This document shows, piece by piece, positions 25,141 through 33,533 of a stretch of 64,000 nt of DNA (positions are counted from its first letter, which is position 1; the number at the start of each line of letters is the position of its first letter). Both the position numbers and the translations under genes were made by a program. Under the pieces are notes generated by a model that saw only the letters and a program-made list of their open reading frames with translations, was not told where the DNA came from and ran no database searches. The stretch covers positions 1,736,001 to 1,800,000 of the forward strand of contig NZ_CP072801.1 of assembly GCF_017901135.1 (NCBI RefSeq). Direction: 5' to 3'. This DNA is from Thiothrix litoralis. GTDB taxonomy: Bacteria > Pseudomonadota > Gammaproteobacteria > Thiotrichales > Thiotrichaceae.

Positions 25141-26625
25141 TTAGCCAATTTTCAGTGTCGACAATGTATCGTGACGGATGCGTTGGAGCAATTCAGTATT
25201 GTCCAGCAGTGACTCGCCATAAGATGGAATCATCTCTTTTAGCTTGTTTTTCCAGACATCTGAAGCCATTTCCTTGGCGAAACACTTCTCCAGCACTTGC
25301 AACATGGCGGTAACAGTGACCGACGCGCCCGGCGATGCACCCAACAAACCCGCCAGTGAACCATCCGCAGCGGTAATGACTTCGGTACCGAATTCCAGCT
25401 TGCCGCCTTTCACCGGATCTTTTTTGATGATTTGCACACGCTGTCCAGCACTGGCTAATGTCCAGTCCTCATTACGGGCTTCCGGGAAGTATTCGCGCAG
25501 GGCATCCATACGTGAATCGTGATTTTGCATCACTTCAGACACTAGGTAGCGGATCAGATCAGCACTGCTCAAGCCAACTTTGACCATTGGCAGAATATTG
25601 TTAGGCTTGACCGAAGCCAACAGATCAGTCACCGAACCTTCCTTGAGGAATTTGGTGGTGAAACCTGCGAAAGGTCCAAATAACAGGGCTTTCTCACCAT
25701 CAATAATCCGAGTATCCAGATGCGGAACCGACATAGGCGGTGCGCCGATAGAGGCTTTGCCGTACACCTTGGCGAAATGCTGGTTCACGATTTCAGGCTT
25801 TTTGCATACCAACCATTGACCGCTGACCGGGAAACCACCGTAACCCTTGCCCTCTGCAATACCTGACATTTGCAGCATTGGCAGCGCCCCGCCACCTGCA
25901 CCAAGGAACACAAAATCGGCCGTCAATGTACGGGTATCGAGAATGCTATCCGTCTCCTGGGTTATCACCTGCCACTGGCCATCCGCTTGTTTGCGCAGAT
26001 TCCTGACTTCATGGTTAAGCAGAAGCTCAACATCATCAAAGGCTTGCAGGTAGGCAATCATGCTGCGTGTCAGGGAACCGAAGTTTACATCCGTACCGTG
26101 TTTGACCCGCGTTCCCGCGACTGGCTGATTAGCGTCACGCCCATTCATCACCAGCGGCATCCATTCCCGCAGGACGGCTGGATCTTCGCTGTATTCCATG
26201 TCCGCAAACATCGGGTGCTGACCAATCGCCGCAAAACGGTTGCGCAAGAAGTTAACGTTCTTATCGCCCCAGACAAAGCTCATGTGTGGTGTTGGATTAA
26301 TGAAAGTGGAAGGCTCAGGCAAGGCTTGCTGCTGCACCAGATAAGACCAGAGCTGTAAAGTACGCTCAAAGGATTCATTGATCCCATACGCTTTACTGGC
26401 GTCAATGCTGCCATCCGGCTTCTCGGGAGTGTAATTCAATTCGCAGTAAGCAGCATGACCAGTACCTGCATTATTCCAGCCGCTGGTGCTTTCCATGGCA
26501 ACATCACTCAGCCTCTCGACGATGCTAATTGTCAACAATGGGTTTAATTGCTTCAGCAACACACCCAAGGTGGCACTCATGATGCCTGCCCCTACCAGTA
26601 AGACGTTTACATTCTTCGTTGCCAT
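25141..26625 (-). CDS. mqo: Malate:quinone oxidoreductase
   Basis: Membrane-associated FAD enzyme oxidising malate to oxaloacetate and reducing quinone. 494 residues. The FAD-binding motif VLLVGAGIMSATLGVLL is near 8-24, followed by ESTSGWNNAGTGHAAYCELNYTP (given in part: WNNAGTGHAAYCE), typical of Mqo. The start is the ATG 26623-26625 with GAAGGTG upstream; a TTG four codons earlier is possible. It is upstream of icl on the same strand. It supplies oxaloacetate needed by PrpC and citrate synthase, so co-regulation with the prp operon makes sense. A perfect operator lies 91 bases upstream and an identical-core palindrome (26528-26539) inside codons 29-33. Confidence 0.96.
   Translation of the reverse strand: MATKNVNVLLVGAGIMSATLGVLLKQLNPLLTISIVERLSDVAMESTSGWNNAGTGHAAYCELNYTPEKPDGSIDASKAYGINESFERTLQLWSYLVQQQALPEPSTFINPTPHMSFVWGDKNVNFLRNRFAAIGQHPMFADMEYSEDPAVLREWMPLVMNGRDANQPVAGTRVKHGTDVNFGSLTRSMIAYLQAFDDVELLLNHEVRNLRKQADGQWQVITQETDSILDTRTLTADFVFLGAGGGALPMLQMSGIAEGKGYGGFPVSGQWLVCKKPEIVNQHFAKVYGKASIGAPPMSVPHLDTRIIDGEKALLFGPFAGFTTKFLKEGSVTDLLASVKPNNILPMVKVGLSSADLIRYLVSEVMQNHDSRMDALREYFPEARNEDWTLASAGQRVQIIKKDPVKGGKLEFGTEVITAADGSLAGLLGASPGASVTVTAMLQVLEKCFAKEMASDVWKNKLKEMIPSYGESLLDNTELLQRIRHDTLSTLKIG
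25154..25165. promoter_or_regulatory. Operator-like palindrome at the mqo 3' end
   Basis: AGTGTCGACAAT, two mismatches from ATTGTCGACAAT, inside the last codons of mqo (...TLSTLKIG) and 75 bases upstream of the site at 25079. It could be an auxiliary icl operator or chance. Confidence 0.35.
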
Positions 26626-26715
26626 ATTCACCTTCAACCATCAGTGACAAGAAAAGCAGGATAATAGACCGGGAAGGAAGGTGATTTCTACACATAAACA
26701 CAGGATTTTCACAAG

Positions 26716-26727
26716 ATTGTCGACAAT
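26716..26727. promoter_or_regulatory. GntR-type operator upstream of mqo
   Basis: ATTGTCGACAAT, a perfect 12-bp palindrome, 91 bases before the mqo ATG. It is the best-formed of the ATTGTCnACAAT sites in the window. The 360-base gap 26626-26985 holds this site and a CRP-like site; I see no gene in it (a 63-codon plus-strand frame lacks a ribosome site and family features). Confidence 0.75.
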
Positions 26728-26906
26728 GTTGCCTAAAACCACCTGCCAAGCCAAGCAGGATGCGGCATTGCAGCATTTAAATCAAGTTGAACATTTTTAC
26801 ACACAGCCCAAACCAATCATAAAATTAAATAATGCCACAGCAGTAAATCTCATCAATAAGATAGAAAAATAACCGATAAAAAACTTTTCCGTAAAAAAAC
26901 AAAAAG

Positions 26907-26922
26907 TGTGTTCGCTATCACA
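26907..26922. promoter_or_regulatory. CRP-like site upstream of first twin gene
   Basis: TGTGTTCGCTATCACA fits TGTG-N8-CACA with the TCACA half exact. It ends 63 bases before the ATG. The second twin gene has the same motif at nearly the same distance, which supports a functional site. Confidence 0.6.
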
Positions 26923-26985
26923 TTCTGATGGGCACTTTTTAAATATTCTGCACCTACAGGAAACCACACAACGGGAGCTAACAAT

Positions 26986-27303
26986 ATGTTCAAGGTCTAT
27001 CTTAATGGCGTTTACCATTCAACGCATGAGACATTCACTGGCGCTTGCCGCTACGCAAGGAAGCAAGCCAACACTAACCAACAAGCCTACTTCACTGTGT
27101 TTGAAGCAGGTGATAACAGCGCACAACACATGACACTCGACGCTGAACAGGACGCGGAACAAGAAGTCATGAAAGGTGTACCTGCTTACATCATTACACC
27201 ACACGTCGTCATGCCGAAAGCACAAGAATACCGGAGAGCAGGGGTTGCCCATCTGGCAGCGGCTGCCTCACATCATATCGCAGGTATGTCTAGGGGCATT
27301 TAA
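26986..27303 (+). CDS. Small protein of unknown function, twin gene 1
   Basis: 105 residues. MFKVYLNGVYHSTHETFTGA at the start is nearly repeated in the next gene (MFKVFLDGTYHSTHKTFAEA). Both continue with YFTVFEAG, a variable acidic stretch, and GVPxYIITP near residues 64-73. No signal peptide, membrane helix or known domain. A ribosome site, GGGAG, precedes the ATG. It stands alone, with its own CRP-like site, two hairpins and a terminator. Conservation between the copies shows that the protein, not just the RNA, is selected. Function unknown. Confidence 0.8.
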   Translation: MFKVYLNGVYHSTHETFTGACRYARKQANTNQQAYFTVFEAGDNSAQHMTLDAEQDAEQEVMKGVPAYIITPHVVMPKAQEYRRAGVAHLAAAASHHIAGMSRGI

Positions 27304-27332
27304 AAAGAACAACTCTATAAAAATAAGGGCTA

Positions 27333-27397
27333 AACGGATGATATATCCGTTAAACAGTCTTTGTGTATCCAACGGATGGGGCTATCCGTTGGACACA
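27333..27397 (+). ncRNA. Two strong hairpins after twin gene 1
   Basis: Hairpin A at 27333-27351: AACGGAT, five-base loop, ATCCGTT. Hairpin B at 27362-27397: TGTGTA-TCCAACGGAT, loop GGGGCT, ATCCGTTGGA-CACA, a ten-base perfect stem extended by a bulged lower stem. Both stems share CGGAT/ATCCG, so alternative pairing between them is possible. They lie between the stop codon and the terminator and could be a stabilising 3' end or a processed small RNA. No known family was recognised. Confidence 0.5.
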
Positions 27398-27409
27398 TAA
27401 AGCATATTC

Positions 27410-27434
27410 AAAGCGGGGTAAGCCCCGCTTTTTC
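27410..27434 (+). terminator. Rho-independent terminator after twin gene 1
   Basis: AAAGCGGGG-TAAG-CCCCGCTTTTTC: an eight-base GC-rich stem followed by a T-run. Confidence 0.88.
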
Positions 27435-27525
27435 TTTTTCTGGGATTTGATAAAATTTAATCACATATGCTCATAAATAAAATAACAAAATAGCAAAAAA
27501 CATTTGATAACAGTTTTTTTCATTG

Positions 27526-27541
27526 TGTGTTTACCATCACA
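27526..27541. promoter_or_regulatory. CRP-like site upstream of second twin gene
   Basis: TGTGTTTACCATCACA, the same TGTGTT-N4-ATCACA form as at 26907, ending 66 bases before the ATG. The 304-base gap 27304-27607 holds the hairpins and terminator of twin gene 1 and this site. Confidence 0.6.
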
Positions 27542-27607
27542 TATCCCCCGCCTCAATTGCCTTATTCTTTACCCATAGCAACATGAACAGCAAACAGGAG
27601 TTCTCAC

Positions 27608-27916
27608 ATGTTCAAAGTTTTTCTTGATGGAACGTATCACTCAACACACAAGACTTTTGCAGAAGCTTGTAGCAATGCACGCATACAGTCAGCACGCTAC
27701 CAGCATTCATACTTCACGGTATTTGAAGCAGGGGAAGAAATGGATCTGGCCTATCACGCCAATAGCGACACCTTATGTGGTGTGCCGGATTATATTATCA
27801 CGCCAAACGATGGCATAGCGCACGGAGCCATTTCATTGGGGAGCTCTGCGTCATCGTTGTTACGGGTGCGCTTGCCGTCACATAGCTTTGGGATGCAGGA
27901 GCACCCATTGATTTAA
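27608..27916 (+). CDS. Small protein of unknown function, twin gene 2
   Basis: 102 residues, paralogue of the gene at 26986: shared MFKVxLxGxYHSTHxTF, YFTVFEAG and GVPxYIITP blocks, with a different C-terminal third (SSASSLLRVRLPSHSFGMQE). The ribosome site GGAG is well spaced. The whole unit (CRP-like site, ~65-base leader, gene, folded RNA, terminator) is a tandem duplication with a period near 620 bp that has diverged. Function unknown. Confidence 0.8.
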   Translation: MFKVFLDGTYHSTHKTFAEACSNARIQSARYQHSYFTVFEAGEEMDLAYHANSDTLCGVPDYIITPNDGIAHGAISLGSSASSLLRVRLPSHSFGMQEHPLI

Positions 27917-27941
27917 GCGGCATTAAAGGGCTAAAAAAAAC

Positions 27942-28030
27942 CCTTGGAATGATAGTCTACTTATTTAGGGCTGGTAGGCAGACTATCAAAAACAGTAGTG
28001 TTCGGGCTTGAACTGCTGTTTTATCCAAGG
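27942..28030 (+). ncRNA. Predicted three-way-junction RNA after twin gene 2
   Basis: Three nested stems can be read directly. P1 pairs CCTTGGA (27942-27948) with TCCAAGG (28024-28030). P2 pairs TGATAGTCT (27950-27958) with AGACTATCA (27980-27988), nine perfect pairs. P3 pairs ACAGTAG (27992-27998) with CTGCTGT (28013-28019) with one G-U, plus an inner TTC/GAA. P1 encloses P2 and P3, which is the architecture of many riboswitches and small RNAs. It is 25 bases after the stop codon and just before a terminator. No known class recognised. Confidence 0.55.
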
Positions 28031-28038
28031 CATAAAAG

Positions 28039-28063
28039 AAAAGCGGGGTTAAACCTCGCTTTT
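28039..28063. terminator. Bidirectional terminator between twin gene 2 and fadL
   Basis: AAAAGCGGGGTT-AA-ACCTCGCTTTT: a stem with flanking A and T runs on both sides, serving the converging twin gene 2 and fadL. Confidence 0.8.
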
Positions 28064-28090
28064 CTACTTTTATGCTCAATAATTCAGTGC

Positions 28091-29356
28091 TTAGAACTCG
28101 ACACTGTAGCCAATGCCTACTGCATCCTGCTCCATGGTAAGGTCATAAGCATCCATTGGAATCGGGCCTGAAGGCGGCAATGTTCCAGCACCTTCCACCG
28201 TCTTTTCAAAGGCGTGAATATAAGATCCGGTAATCTTGGATTTAGGTGTCAGCCTTTTCTCAAATCCCAAGGAAATATGATCTTCAACAACACCTGGTGA
28301 GAGTACGTTCACCGTTGTCACGCCAGAACCTATTGGGCTATCGCCACGGTTATAACCAGCCATCAACGCTAGACCATCATTAAGCTGATGCTTGACACCC
28401 ACTTTATAGACTGTCTGATCTTCCCAGCCAAAACCAGGCCCATTCACTGCACCAAATGGCAGGCCGTTGGAAGGGGAGTTACCCGTCGCATCGACACTTG
28501 AATATTCAATTTTCGCCACGTCAGCAGCAATCAGGGTTTGCGGGGTAGCCTGATAGGCGATGCCAGCCGTTGTTGCCGCAGGCACATCAAATGTGCCATC
28601 CGGGAACAAGCCCTGATACTCGTCAAATTTACCCATGTTCACTTTGGAGCGATAAGCCAAACCAGCCGACAACTTGTCAGAAAGTTTGCCCTGAATACCC
28701 ACTGTCGCACCGATACCGCTGGCTTTCGAGCCACCTCTGTCACTTAGGCTGGTTGGGTCGCTACTGAACCCGGCAAACGCCCCCAAACCATCAGCCTCAA
28801 AGCGCTGGTAAACCAGATTGGCAGAAGCACCAATAGCTACATTGTCATTGATTTTGTAACTGGCAGTAGGGGAAACAAACACTTGCTTAAGGTCAATACC
28901 TGTGGGTGTTCCCGGTGCGCCACCAAAAGAGCCTGCACCAAACGGCACGCCCGTATCGTAAGCGGTATTCATCCCGCCGTTGCCGTAGGCCACAATACCA
29001 ACGGACAAACCACCTTTCATGTCACGTTTGTAGCCCGCCTCCGGGATCAGGAACATTTCGTCCCCATTGCCATCCGCTTCTTGCGCAGTACCTGTACCCG
29101 AAAAAGGCGCTTGCAAGGTCACAGTACGGTTAGGAATGAATACTTCCGCCCCTACTTCGTAACCATCGGGCGAAAATGAGGCGGATGCCGGGTTGGTCGC
29201 CATACTCATGGGGCCTGCCGCATAAGCAGCTGCCGCGCCACCCATGCCTTTATGGGTTTGTCCCAAACCTGTGGGGGCTAGACCGTTGGTGGCGAATGCT
29301 GATTGAGTGCCCAGTGCCAATAGAACCGACACTGCCAGGGTAGTTTTTCTGAACAT
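28091..29356 (-). CDS. FadL-family outer membrane transport protein
   Basis: Outer-membrane beta-barrel for uptake of long-chain fatty acids or other hydrophobic compounds. 421 residues. Signal peptide MFRKTTLAVSVLLALGTQSAFA; the mature start ATNGLAPTGLGQTHKGMGGA with ATNPASASF (the family's NPA motif) near 57-65 forms the hatch domain. The last residues VGIGYSVEF end in an aromatic, as outer-membrane proteins do. The start is the ATG at 29354-29356 after GGAGGAG. Fatty-acid uptake would yield acetyl- and propionyl-CoA for the nearby glyoxylate and methylcitrate routes, which is inference. The 149 bases upstream show no clear motif. Confidence 0.9.
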   Translation of the reverse strand: MFRKTTLAVSVLLALGTQSAFATNGLAPTGLGQTHKGMGGAAAAYAAGPMSMATNPASASFSPDGYEVGAEVFIPNRTVTLQAPFSGTGTAQEADGNGDEMFLIPEAGYKRDMKGGLSVGIVAYGNGGMNTAYDTGVPFGAGSFGGAPGTPTGIDLKQVFVSPTASYKINDNVAIGASANLVYQRFEADGLGAFAGFSSDPTSLSDRGGSKASGIGATVGIQGKLSDKLSAGLAYRSKVNMGKFDEYQGLFPDGTFDVPAATTAGIAYQATPQTLIAADVAKIEYSSVDATGNSPSNGLPFGAVNGPGFGWEDQTVYKVGVKHQLNDGLALMAGYNRGDSPIGSGVTTVNVLSPGVVEDHISLGFEKRLTPKSKITGSYIHAFEKTVEGAGTLPPSGPIPMDAYDLTMEQDAVGIGYSVEF

Positions 29357-29505
29357 AAATAAATACTCCTCCAATTATACTTTTGCGAATTCTCAAGCGT
29401 TGTTGCGAAATAGTGACAGAGGAGTATTAAGCTGTCAAATGCTTATTATTAAGCAAAACAAGTACTTATTAGAATATTCAGATATGCTTCTTTAGCTGTA
29501 ATGTT

Positions 29506-30249
29506 TTATACAACACCCAATATAGCTGAAACTTTAAGTGCATCTTCTTCGGTATCCACTCCCGCCCCCGGAATTTCTGCTGCAATATCAACGTGAATAC
29601 GATAACCGTGCGAAAGCGCTCGCAACTGCTCCAGTTTTTCCAATTGCTCTGGCAACGAGGGCTGCATACCCGCAAATGCCTTGAGGAAGCCAGCACGGTA
29701 GGCGTACATACCGATGTGTCGCAGCGCATATTTTTCAAGGTCAATGCCAGCATCACGCTGAAACGGGATCGGCGCACGACTGAAATACAAGGCCAGCCCT
29801 TGTTCATCACGCACCACCTTGACGATATTCGGGTTGGTGAAATCGTCTGCGTGGGTAATTGGTGTCGCCAAGGTCGCCATACTGGCTTGCGGGTAGTCAG
29901 CCAGATTTTTTGCCAATTGATGTAAATTTACCACAGGCGTGAGCGGTTCATCGCCTTGCAGGTTGACCACGATAGTGTCGTCACTCCAGCCTTGTTGTTG
30001 CACCACTTCTGCCAAGCGGTCACTGCCGGTTTCATGGGTGCTCGCCGTCATCGCGACTTTCGCCCCAAAACCTTCGCACACACGGCGGATACGTTCATCA
30101 TCCGTTGCCACCAGCACCGTCGCAAAATCGGCGGCCAAAGCACGTTCATGCACATGCTGAATCAGCGGTTTACCCGCCAATTCACGCAAAGGCTTGCCCG
30201 GCAAGCGCGATGACGCATAGCGTGCCGGAATCACCAGAACCGTGTTCAT
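29506..30249 (-). CDS. kdsB: 3-deoxy-manno-octulosonate cytidylyltransferase
   Basis: Makes CMP-Kdo for lipopolysaccharide inner core. 247 residues with the nucleotidyltransferase start [18 protein letters not shown] (4-21), TGSDRLAEV (~92-100) and NLQGDEPL (~116-123). Last gene of the lipid A operon; its ATG overlaps the preceding stop by four bases (ATGA). Confidence 0.96.
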   Translation of the reverse strand: MNTVLVIPARYASSRLPGKPLRELAGKPLIQHVHERALAADFATVLVATDDERIRRVCEGFGAKVAMTASTHETGSDRLAEVVQQQGWSDDTIVVNLQGDEPLTPVVNLHQLAKNLADYPQASMATLATPITHADDFTNPNIVKVVRDEQGLALYFSRAPIPFQRDAGIDLEKYALRHIGMYAYRAGFLKAFAGMQPSLPEQLEKLEQLRALSHGYRIHVDIAAEIPGAGVDTEEDALKVSAILGVV

Positions 30250-30437
30250 ACGTGCAATGCCTCGACTTCTTCTTGTGTCAGGGTACGGGCTTCCTCTTCC
30301 AGCATGACGGGGATGCCGTCGCGGATCGGATAAGCCAAACGCGCTGATTTCGAGACCAGTTCCTGCTTATCCTTATCATAAATCAGTGAGCCTTTGGTGA
30401 CGGGGCAAGCGAGAATTTCCAGCAATTTCTTATCCAT
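30246..30437 (-). CDS. ycaR: Trm112/YcaR family small protein
   Basis: 63 residues, [20 protein letters not shown] then [20 protein letters not shown], the usual YcaR pattern between lpxK and kdsB. Trm112 proteins stabilise methyltransferases; bacterial YcaR has no established role. The zinc-ligand pattern CPVC is CPVT here and the second cysteine pair is absent, so zinc binding is unlikely. The start is the internal ATG 30435-30437; a longer frame only runs back into lpxK. It overlaps lpxK by eight bases and kdsB by four. Confidence 0.9.
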   Translation of the reverse strand: MDKKLLEILACPVTKGSLIYDKDKQELVSKSARLAYPIRDGIPVMLEEEARTLTQEEVEALHV

Positions 30438-31356
30438 GATTGAATCCTTGTAAACGTTTAAGCAGGGCTTGGGCAAGACATTCATCCAGCACCGCCTCAA
30501 TCGGCAGATACCAAACGTTTTGCACAGCATACTGGCGGCATTTTACCGCATCTTTCTCGGTCATGAGGATGGGAAGTGCATCATCAAAACGTATTTCTGC
30601 ACCCGTAAAGGCGTGATGATCGGGGTAAAGGTGCGCCAACACCTGTAAACCAGCCTGTTCCAGCGTGTTGATAAAGCGTTGTGGATTGCCGATGCCGGTC
30701 ACGACATGCACCGTTTGCCCACTCAATGCCTGTAACGATTGACGCGAATCAGTCGCCAGATTTACCAGCGTATCGCCGTGCATCGTCATGTTTTCACCAT
30801 TGGTCACGACAAAATCACAGCTTGCCAGGCGGGAAACAGGCTCGCGTAATGGGCCAGATGGCAGGCAAAAACCATTCCCAAAACGGCGCTGTCCATCCAC
30901 CACGCAGATTTCCACATCGCGCCCCATACGGTAATGTTGCAAACCGTCGTCGGCGATAATGATGTCGCAAGCGTGTTCGTGTAACAGCGTCGTGATAGCC
31001 TGATTACGGTCTTTGCCGATGGCGAGGGGAACGTTGGTGCGCTGAATGATCAATAGCGGCTCATCACCCAGGCTATCCGCATCTTTCTTATAGCCCCGGC
31101 TCACCACTCCCGGTTTGAACCCTGCCTCGCGCAGCCGTTCCACCAGCCAGATCACCAGCGGCGTCTTACCCGTACCGCCCACCGAAATATTACCCACCAC
31201 CACCACAGGAACCGGATGTTTAACTTGCTGACGCTTGTGCCGCCAGCGATTCAAGGCCGCCAATACGCAGAAAACTCCGGTCAGCGGCAATAACAGGTAT
31301 TTACCGAACCGATCATTCCCGTACCAGACATTCAGCACCCAACGTTCAAGTTTCAT
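30430..31356 (-). CDS. lpxK: Tetraacyldisaccharide 4'-kinase
   Basis: Phosphorylates the lipid A disaccharide at 4' on the inner-membrane face. 308 residues, with an N-terminal membrane helix ([18 protein letters not shown], ~21-38), the P-loop [18 protein letters not shown] (54-71) and [18 protein letters not shown] (~133-150). The gene overlaps msbA by 11 bases and ycaR by eight. Confidence 0.95.
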   Translation of the reverse strand: MKLERWVLNVWYGNDRFGKYLLLPLTGVFCVLAALNRWRHKRQQVKHPVPVVVVGNISVGGTGKTPLVIWLVERLREAGFKPGVVSRGYKKDADSLGDEPLLIIQRTNVPLAIGKDRNQAITTLLHEHACDIIIADDGLQHYRMGRDVEICVVDGQRRFGNGFCLPSGPLREPVSRLASCDFVVTNGENMTMHGDTLVNLATDSRQSLQALSGQTVHVVTGIGNPQRFINTLEQAGLQVLAHLYPDHHAFTGAEIRFDDALPILMTEKDAVKCRQYAVQNVWYLPIEAVLDECLAQALLKRLQGFNHG

Positions 31357-33097
31357 CGTGGAATTGCATGGCGTGCAAGCGTGCGTATTGCCCCTTCAAG
31401 GCCAGCAATTCGTGGTGCTTGCCGGATTCGATGATCACACCATCCTGCATGACCAGAATCCGATCGGCATTCTCGATGGTGGAAAGACGGTGGGCAATCA
31501 TGAAAGTGGTACGGTTTGCCAGCAGATTATCCAGCGCGGACTGGATGTGGCGTTCGGATTCAGTATCCAGCGCGGAAGTGGCTTCATCCAAAATCAGGAC
31601 GGGCGCACTCGACAAAATCGCCCGTGCAATCGACAAGCGCTGACGTTGCCCGCCGGAGAGCATCACGCCATTATCACCAATCAGCGTATCGAAGCCTTGT
31701 GGCAGTTTTTCGATAAATTCCAACGCATAAGCGGCCTCGGCAGCAGCGCGGATTTGCGCATCTGGCACATGACGCATATCACCGTAGGCAATATTATTGC
31801 GCACGGTATCGTTGAACAGCACGATGTCTTGCCCCACGTAGGCAATCTGGCTACGCAAATTATGCAAGCGCAGGTCTTGCAAAGGCACATCATCCAACAA
31901 AACAGTGCCCATCTGCACATCATGAAAACGCGGCAACAGGTTCACCAGCGTGGTTTTGCCACTACCAGATTTACCCACCAAGGCAATCTTTTCACCGGGT
32001 TGCACCGTTAGATTGATGTTACGCAAGACTGCTTTGTCGGTTTCAGGATAAGTAAAAGAAACATCGCGAAACGTCACCGCACCCCGGCAGTGCTCCAACG
32101 TTTGTGTACCGTGATCATTTTCAGCCGGAGTATCGAGCAGCTCAAAAATACCCTCGCCCGCTGCAATCGCAGTTTGCAATTGCGCGTTCAATTGGGTGAG
32201 GTTACGGATCGGCGTTAACATTAAAATCATCGCCATGACGAAGGACATGAAAACACCGGGAGTCAACGCATCCAGCATCGCATCACGGGTTGCCACATAG
32301 ACAATCGCCGCCAATGCTACCGCCACCATGAATTGCACCAGCGGCGTGCTCAACAACTCCAGCACCATACGCTTCATTTGCAGGTCAATATTCTGCTCAT
32401 TGGCAGCACTGAAACGCTTGGCCTCATACTGTTCGCCGTTGAAAATCCGCACCACCTTGTAACCCCGGATCAGCTCATTAGCAATCTGGGTCACATCACC
32501 GACGGAATCTTGCACTTCATGACTCAAGCGACGCAAGCGGCGTGTCACCCACGCCACCACGCCAGCAATCAGCGGCACGATCACCAACACCCCCAAGGTC
32601 AATTGCCAGCTATGCCAGAACATCAACCCCAGTAAACCGATGATGGTGGCAGAATCCTGCACCAGCGACGTTACGCCTCGGATACTGGAATTCGCCACTT
32701 GTTCAATATGGTAACTGACATAAGACAGCAGCTTGCCGGAGGAGGAATTCTCGAAAAACCGCACCGGCATCCGCAACAGATGGGAAAACACCTCATCCCG
32801 CAAGGTTTTGACGACAATACGCCCCACTAACCCTACGTAGTAACCGGACAGAAACATCGACCCGCCCCGCAACAAAAAAATCCCCAGAATCCCCAACGGT
32901 AACCACATAATGGTTTCCGGGTCACGCTGGTTGATCGCCTTATCCAGCAAGGGTTCTAGACTCCAAGCGAATAAAGGTTGCGTCGCTGCACTGACGAGTA
33001 GCCCAATCATTGCCAACAACAGGTAATGCCGCTGCTTCAGTGAATAAGCAATTAAACGTCGATAAACCTGCCAGCCAGTCGTGCGGGGTGTGGTCAT
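31346..33097 (-). CDS. msbA: Lipid A export ABC transporter MsbA
   Basis: Homodimeric ABC flippase moving lipid A-core across the inner membrane. 583 residues: six membrane helices in the first ~310, then the ATPase domain with Walker A GKSGSGKTTLVN (~374-385), signature LSGGQRQRLSIARAI (~480-494), Walker B VLILDEATSALD (~501-512) and the switch histidine in MIAHRLSTI. It follows exbD after one base and overlaps lpxK. Confidence 0.95.
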   Translation of the reverse strand: MTTPRTTGWQVYRRLIAYSLKQRHYLLLAMIGLLVSAATQPLFAWSLEPLLDKAINQRDPETIMWLPLGILGIFLLRGGSMFLSGYYVGLVGRIVVKTLRDEVFSHLLRMPVRFFENSSSGKLLSYVSYHIEQVANSSIRGVTSLVQDSATIIGLLGLMFWHSWQLTLGVLVIVPLIAGVVAWVTRRLRRLSHEVQDSVGDVTQIANELIRGYKVVRIFNGEQYEAKRFSAANEQNIDLQMKRMVLELLSTPLVQFMVAVALAAIVYVATRDAMLDALTPGVFMSFVMAMILMLTPIRNLTQLNAQLQTAIAAGEGIFELLDTPAENDHGTQTLEHCRGAVTFRDVSFTYPETDKAVLRNINLTVQPGEKIALVGKSGSGKTTLVNLLPRFHDVQMGTVLLDDVPLQDLRLHNLRSQIAYVGQDIVLFNDTVRNNIAYGDMRHVPDAQIRAAAEAAYALEFIEKLPQGFDTLIGDNGVMLSGGQRQRLSIARAILSSAPVLILDEATSALDTESERHIQSALDNLLANRTTFMIAHRLSTIENADRILVMQDGVIIESGKHHELLALKGQYARLHAMQFHDET

Positions 33098-33098
33098 C

Positions 33099-33533
33099 CT
33101 ATTCCTGTGGTTTGCGTTCTGATTGCGAAGTCGCCATCGAGAAGTTGGTCAGACCAAGACGCCCAGCGATATCCATTGCGGTGACGACTGCCTGATAATT
33201 CACTGCTGCATCCGCCGAAATCACCAGTGGCGGGGTATTATTCCCCATCTCCTCCAGCGTCATACTCATGGCTTGAAACAGCGTTTCTGGCTGACTATTC
33301 AGCACTTCACGTCCATTAACATAATAACGCCCTTGCCCGTCAATCAGCAATTCCAGCTTGTCACCCGCAACGGTGGCAGCGGTATTGCTCGCGGTGGGCA
33401 GCTCAATTTTAAGCTCGGCATTCTTGTCAAACGTGGTCGTGACCATGAAGAAAATCAACAGCATGAATACCACGTCAATCAAGGAGGTCAAATCAACCTT
33501 GCTCTCCTGACGCTCACGGGTACGAAATTTCAT
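33099..33533 (-). CDS. exbD: ExbD/TolR family biopolymer transport protein
   Basis: 144 residues: a short cytoplasmic start (MKFRTRERQESKVDLTSLID), one membrane helix (VVFMLLIFFMVTTTF, 21-35) with the conserved proton-relay Asp in DLTSLIDVVFML, and a periplasmic domain. It energises outer-membrane or envelope processes with an ExbB partner. Its ATG overlaps exbB's stop by four bases. In many proteobacteria an exbBD pair precedes msbA-lpxK, as here. Confidence 0.93.
   Translation of the reverse strand: MKFRTRERQESKVDLTSLIDVVFMLLIFFMVTTTFDKNAELKIELPTASNTAATVAGDKLELLIDGQGRYYVNGREVLNSQPETLFQAMSMTLEEMGNNTPPLVISADAAVNYQAVVTAMDIAGRLGLTNFSMATSQSERKPQE

Noticed and set aside
26681-26872. 63-codon plus-strand frame between mqo and twin gene 1
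   Set aside because: No ribosome site, overlaps the mqo operator region, and no recognisable features.
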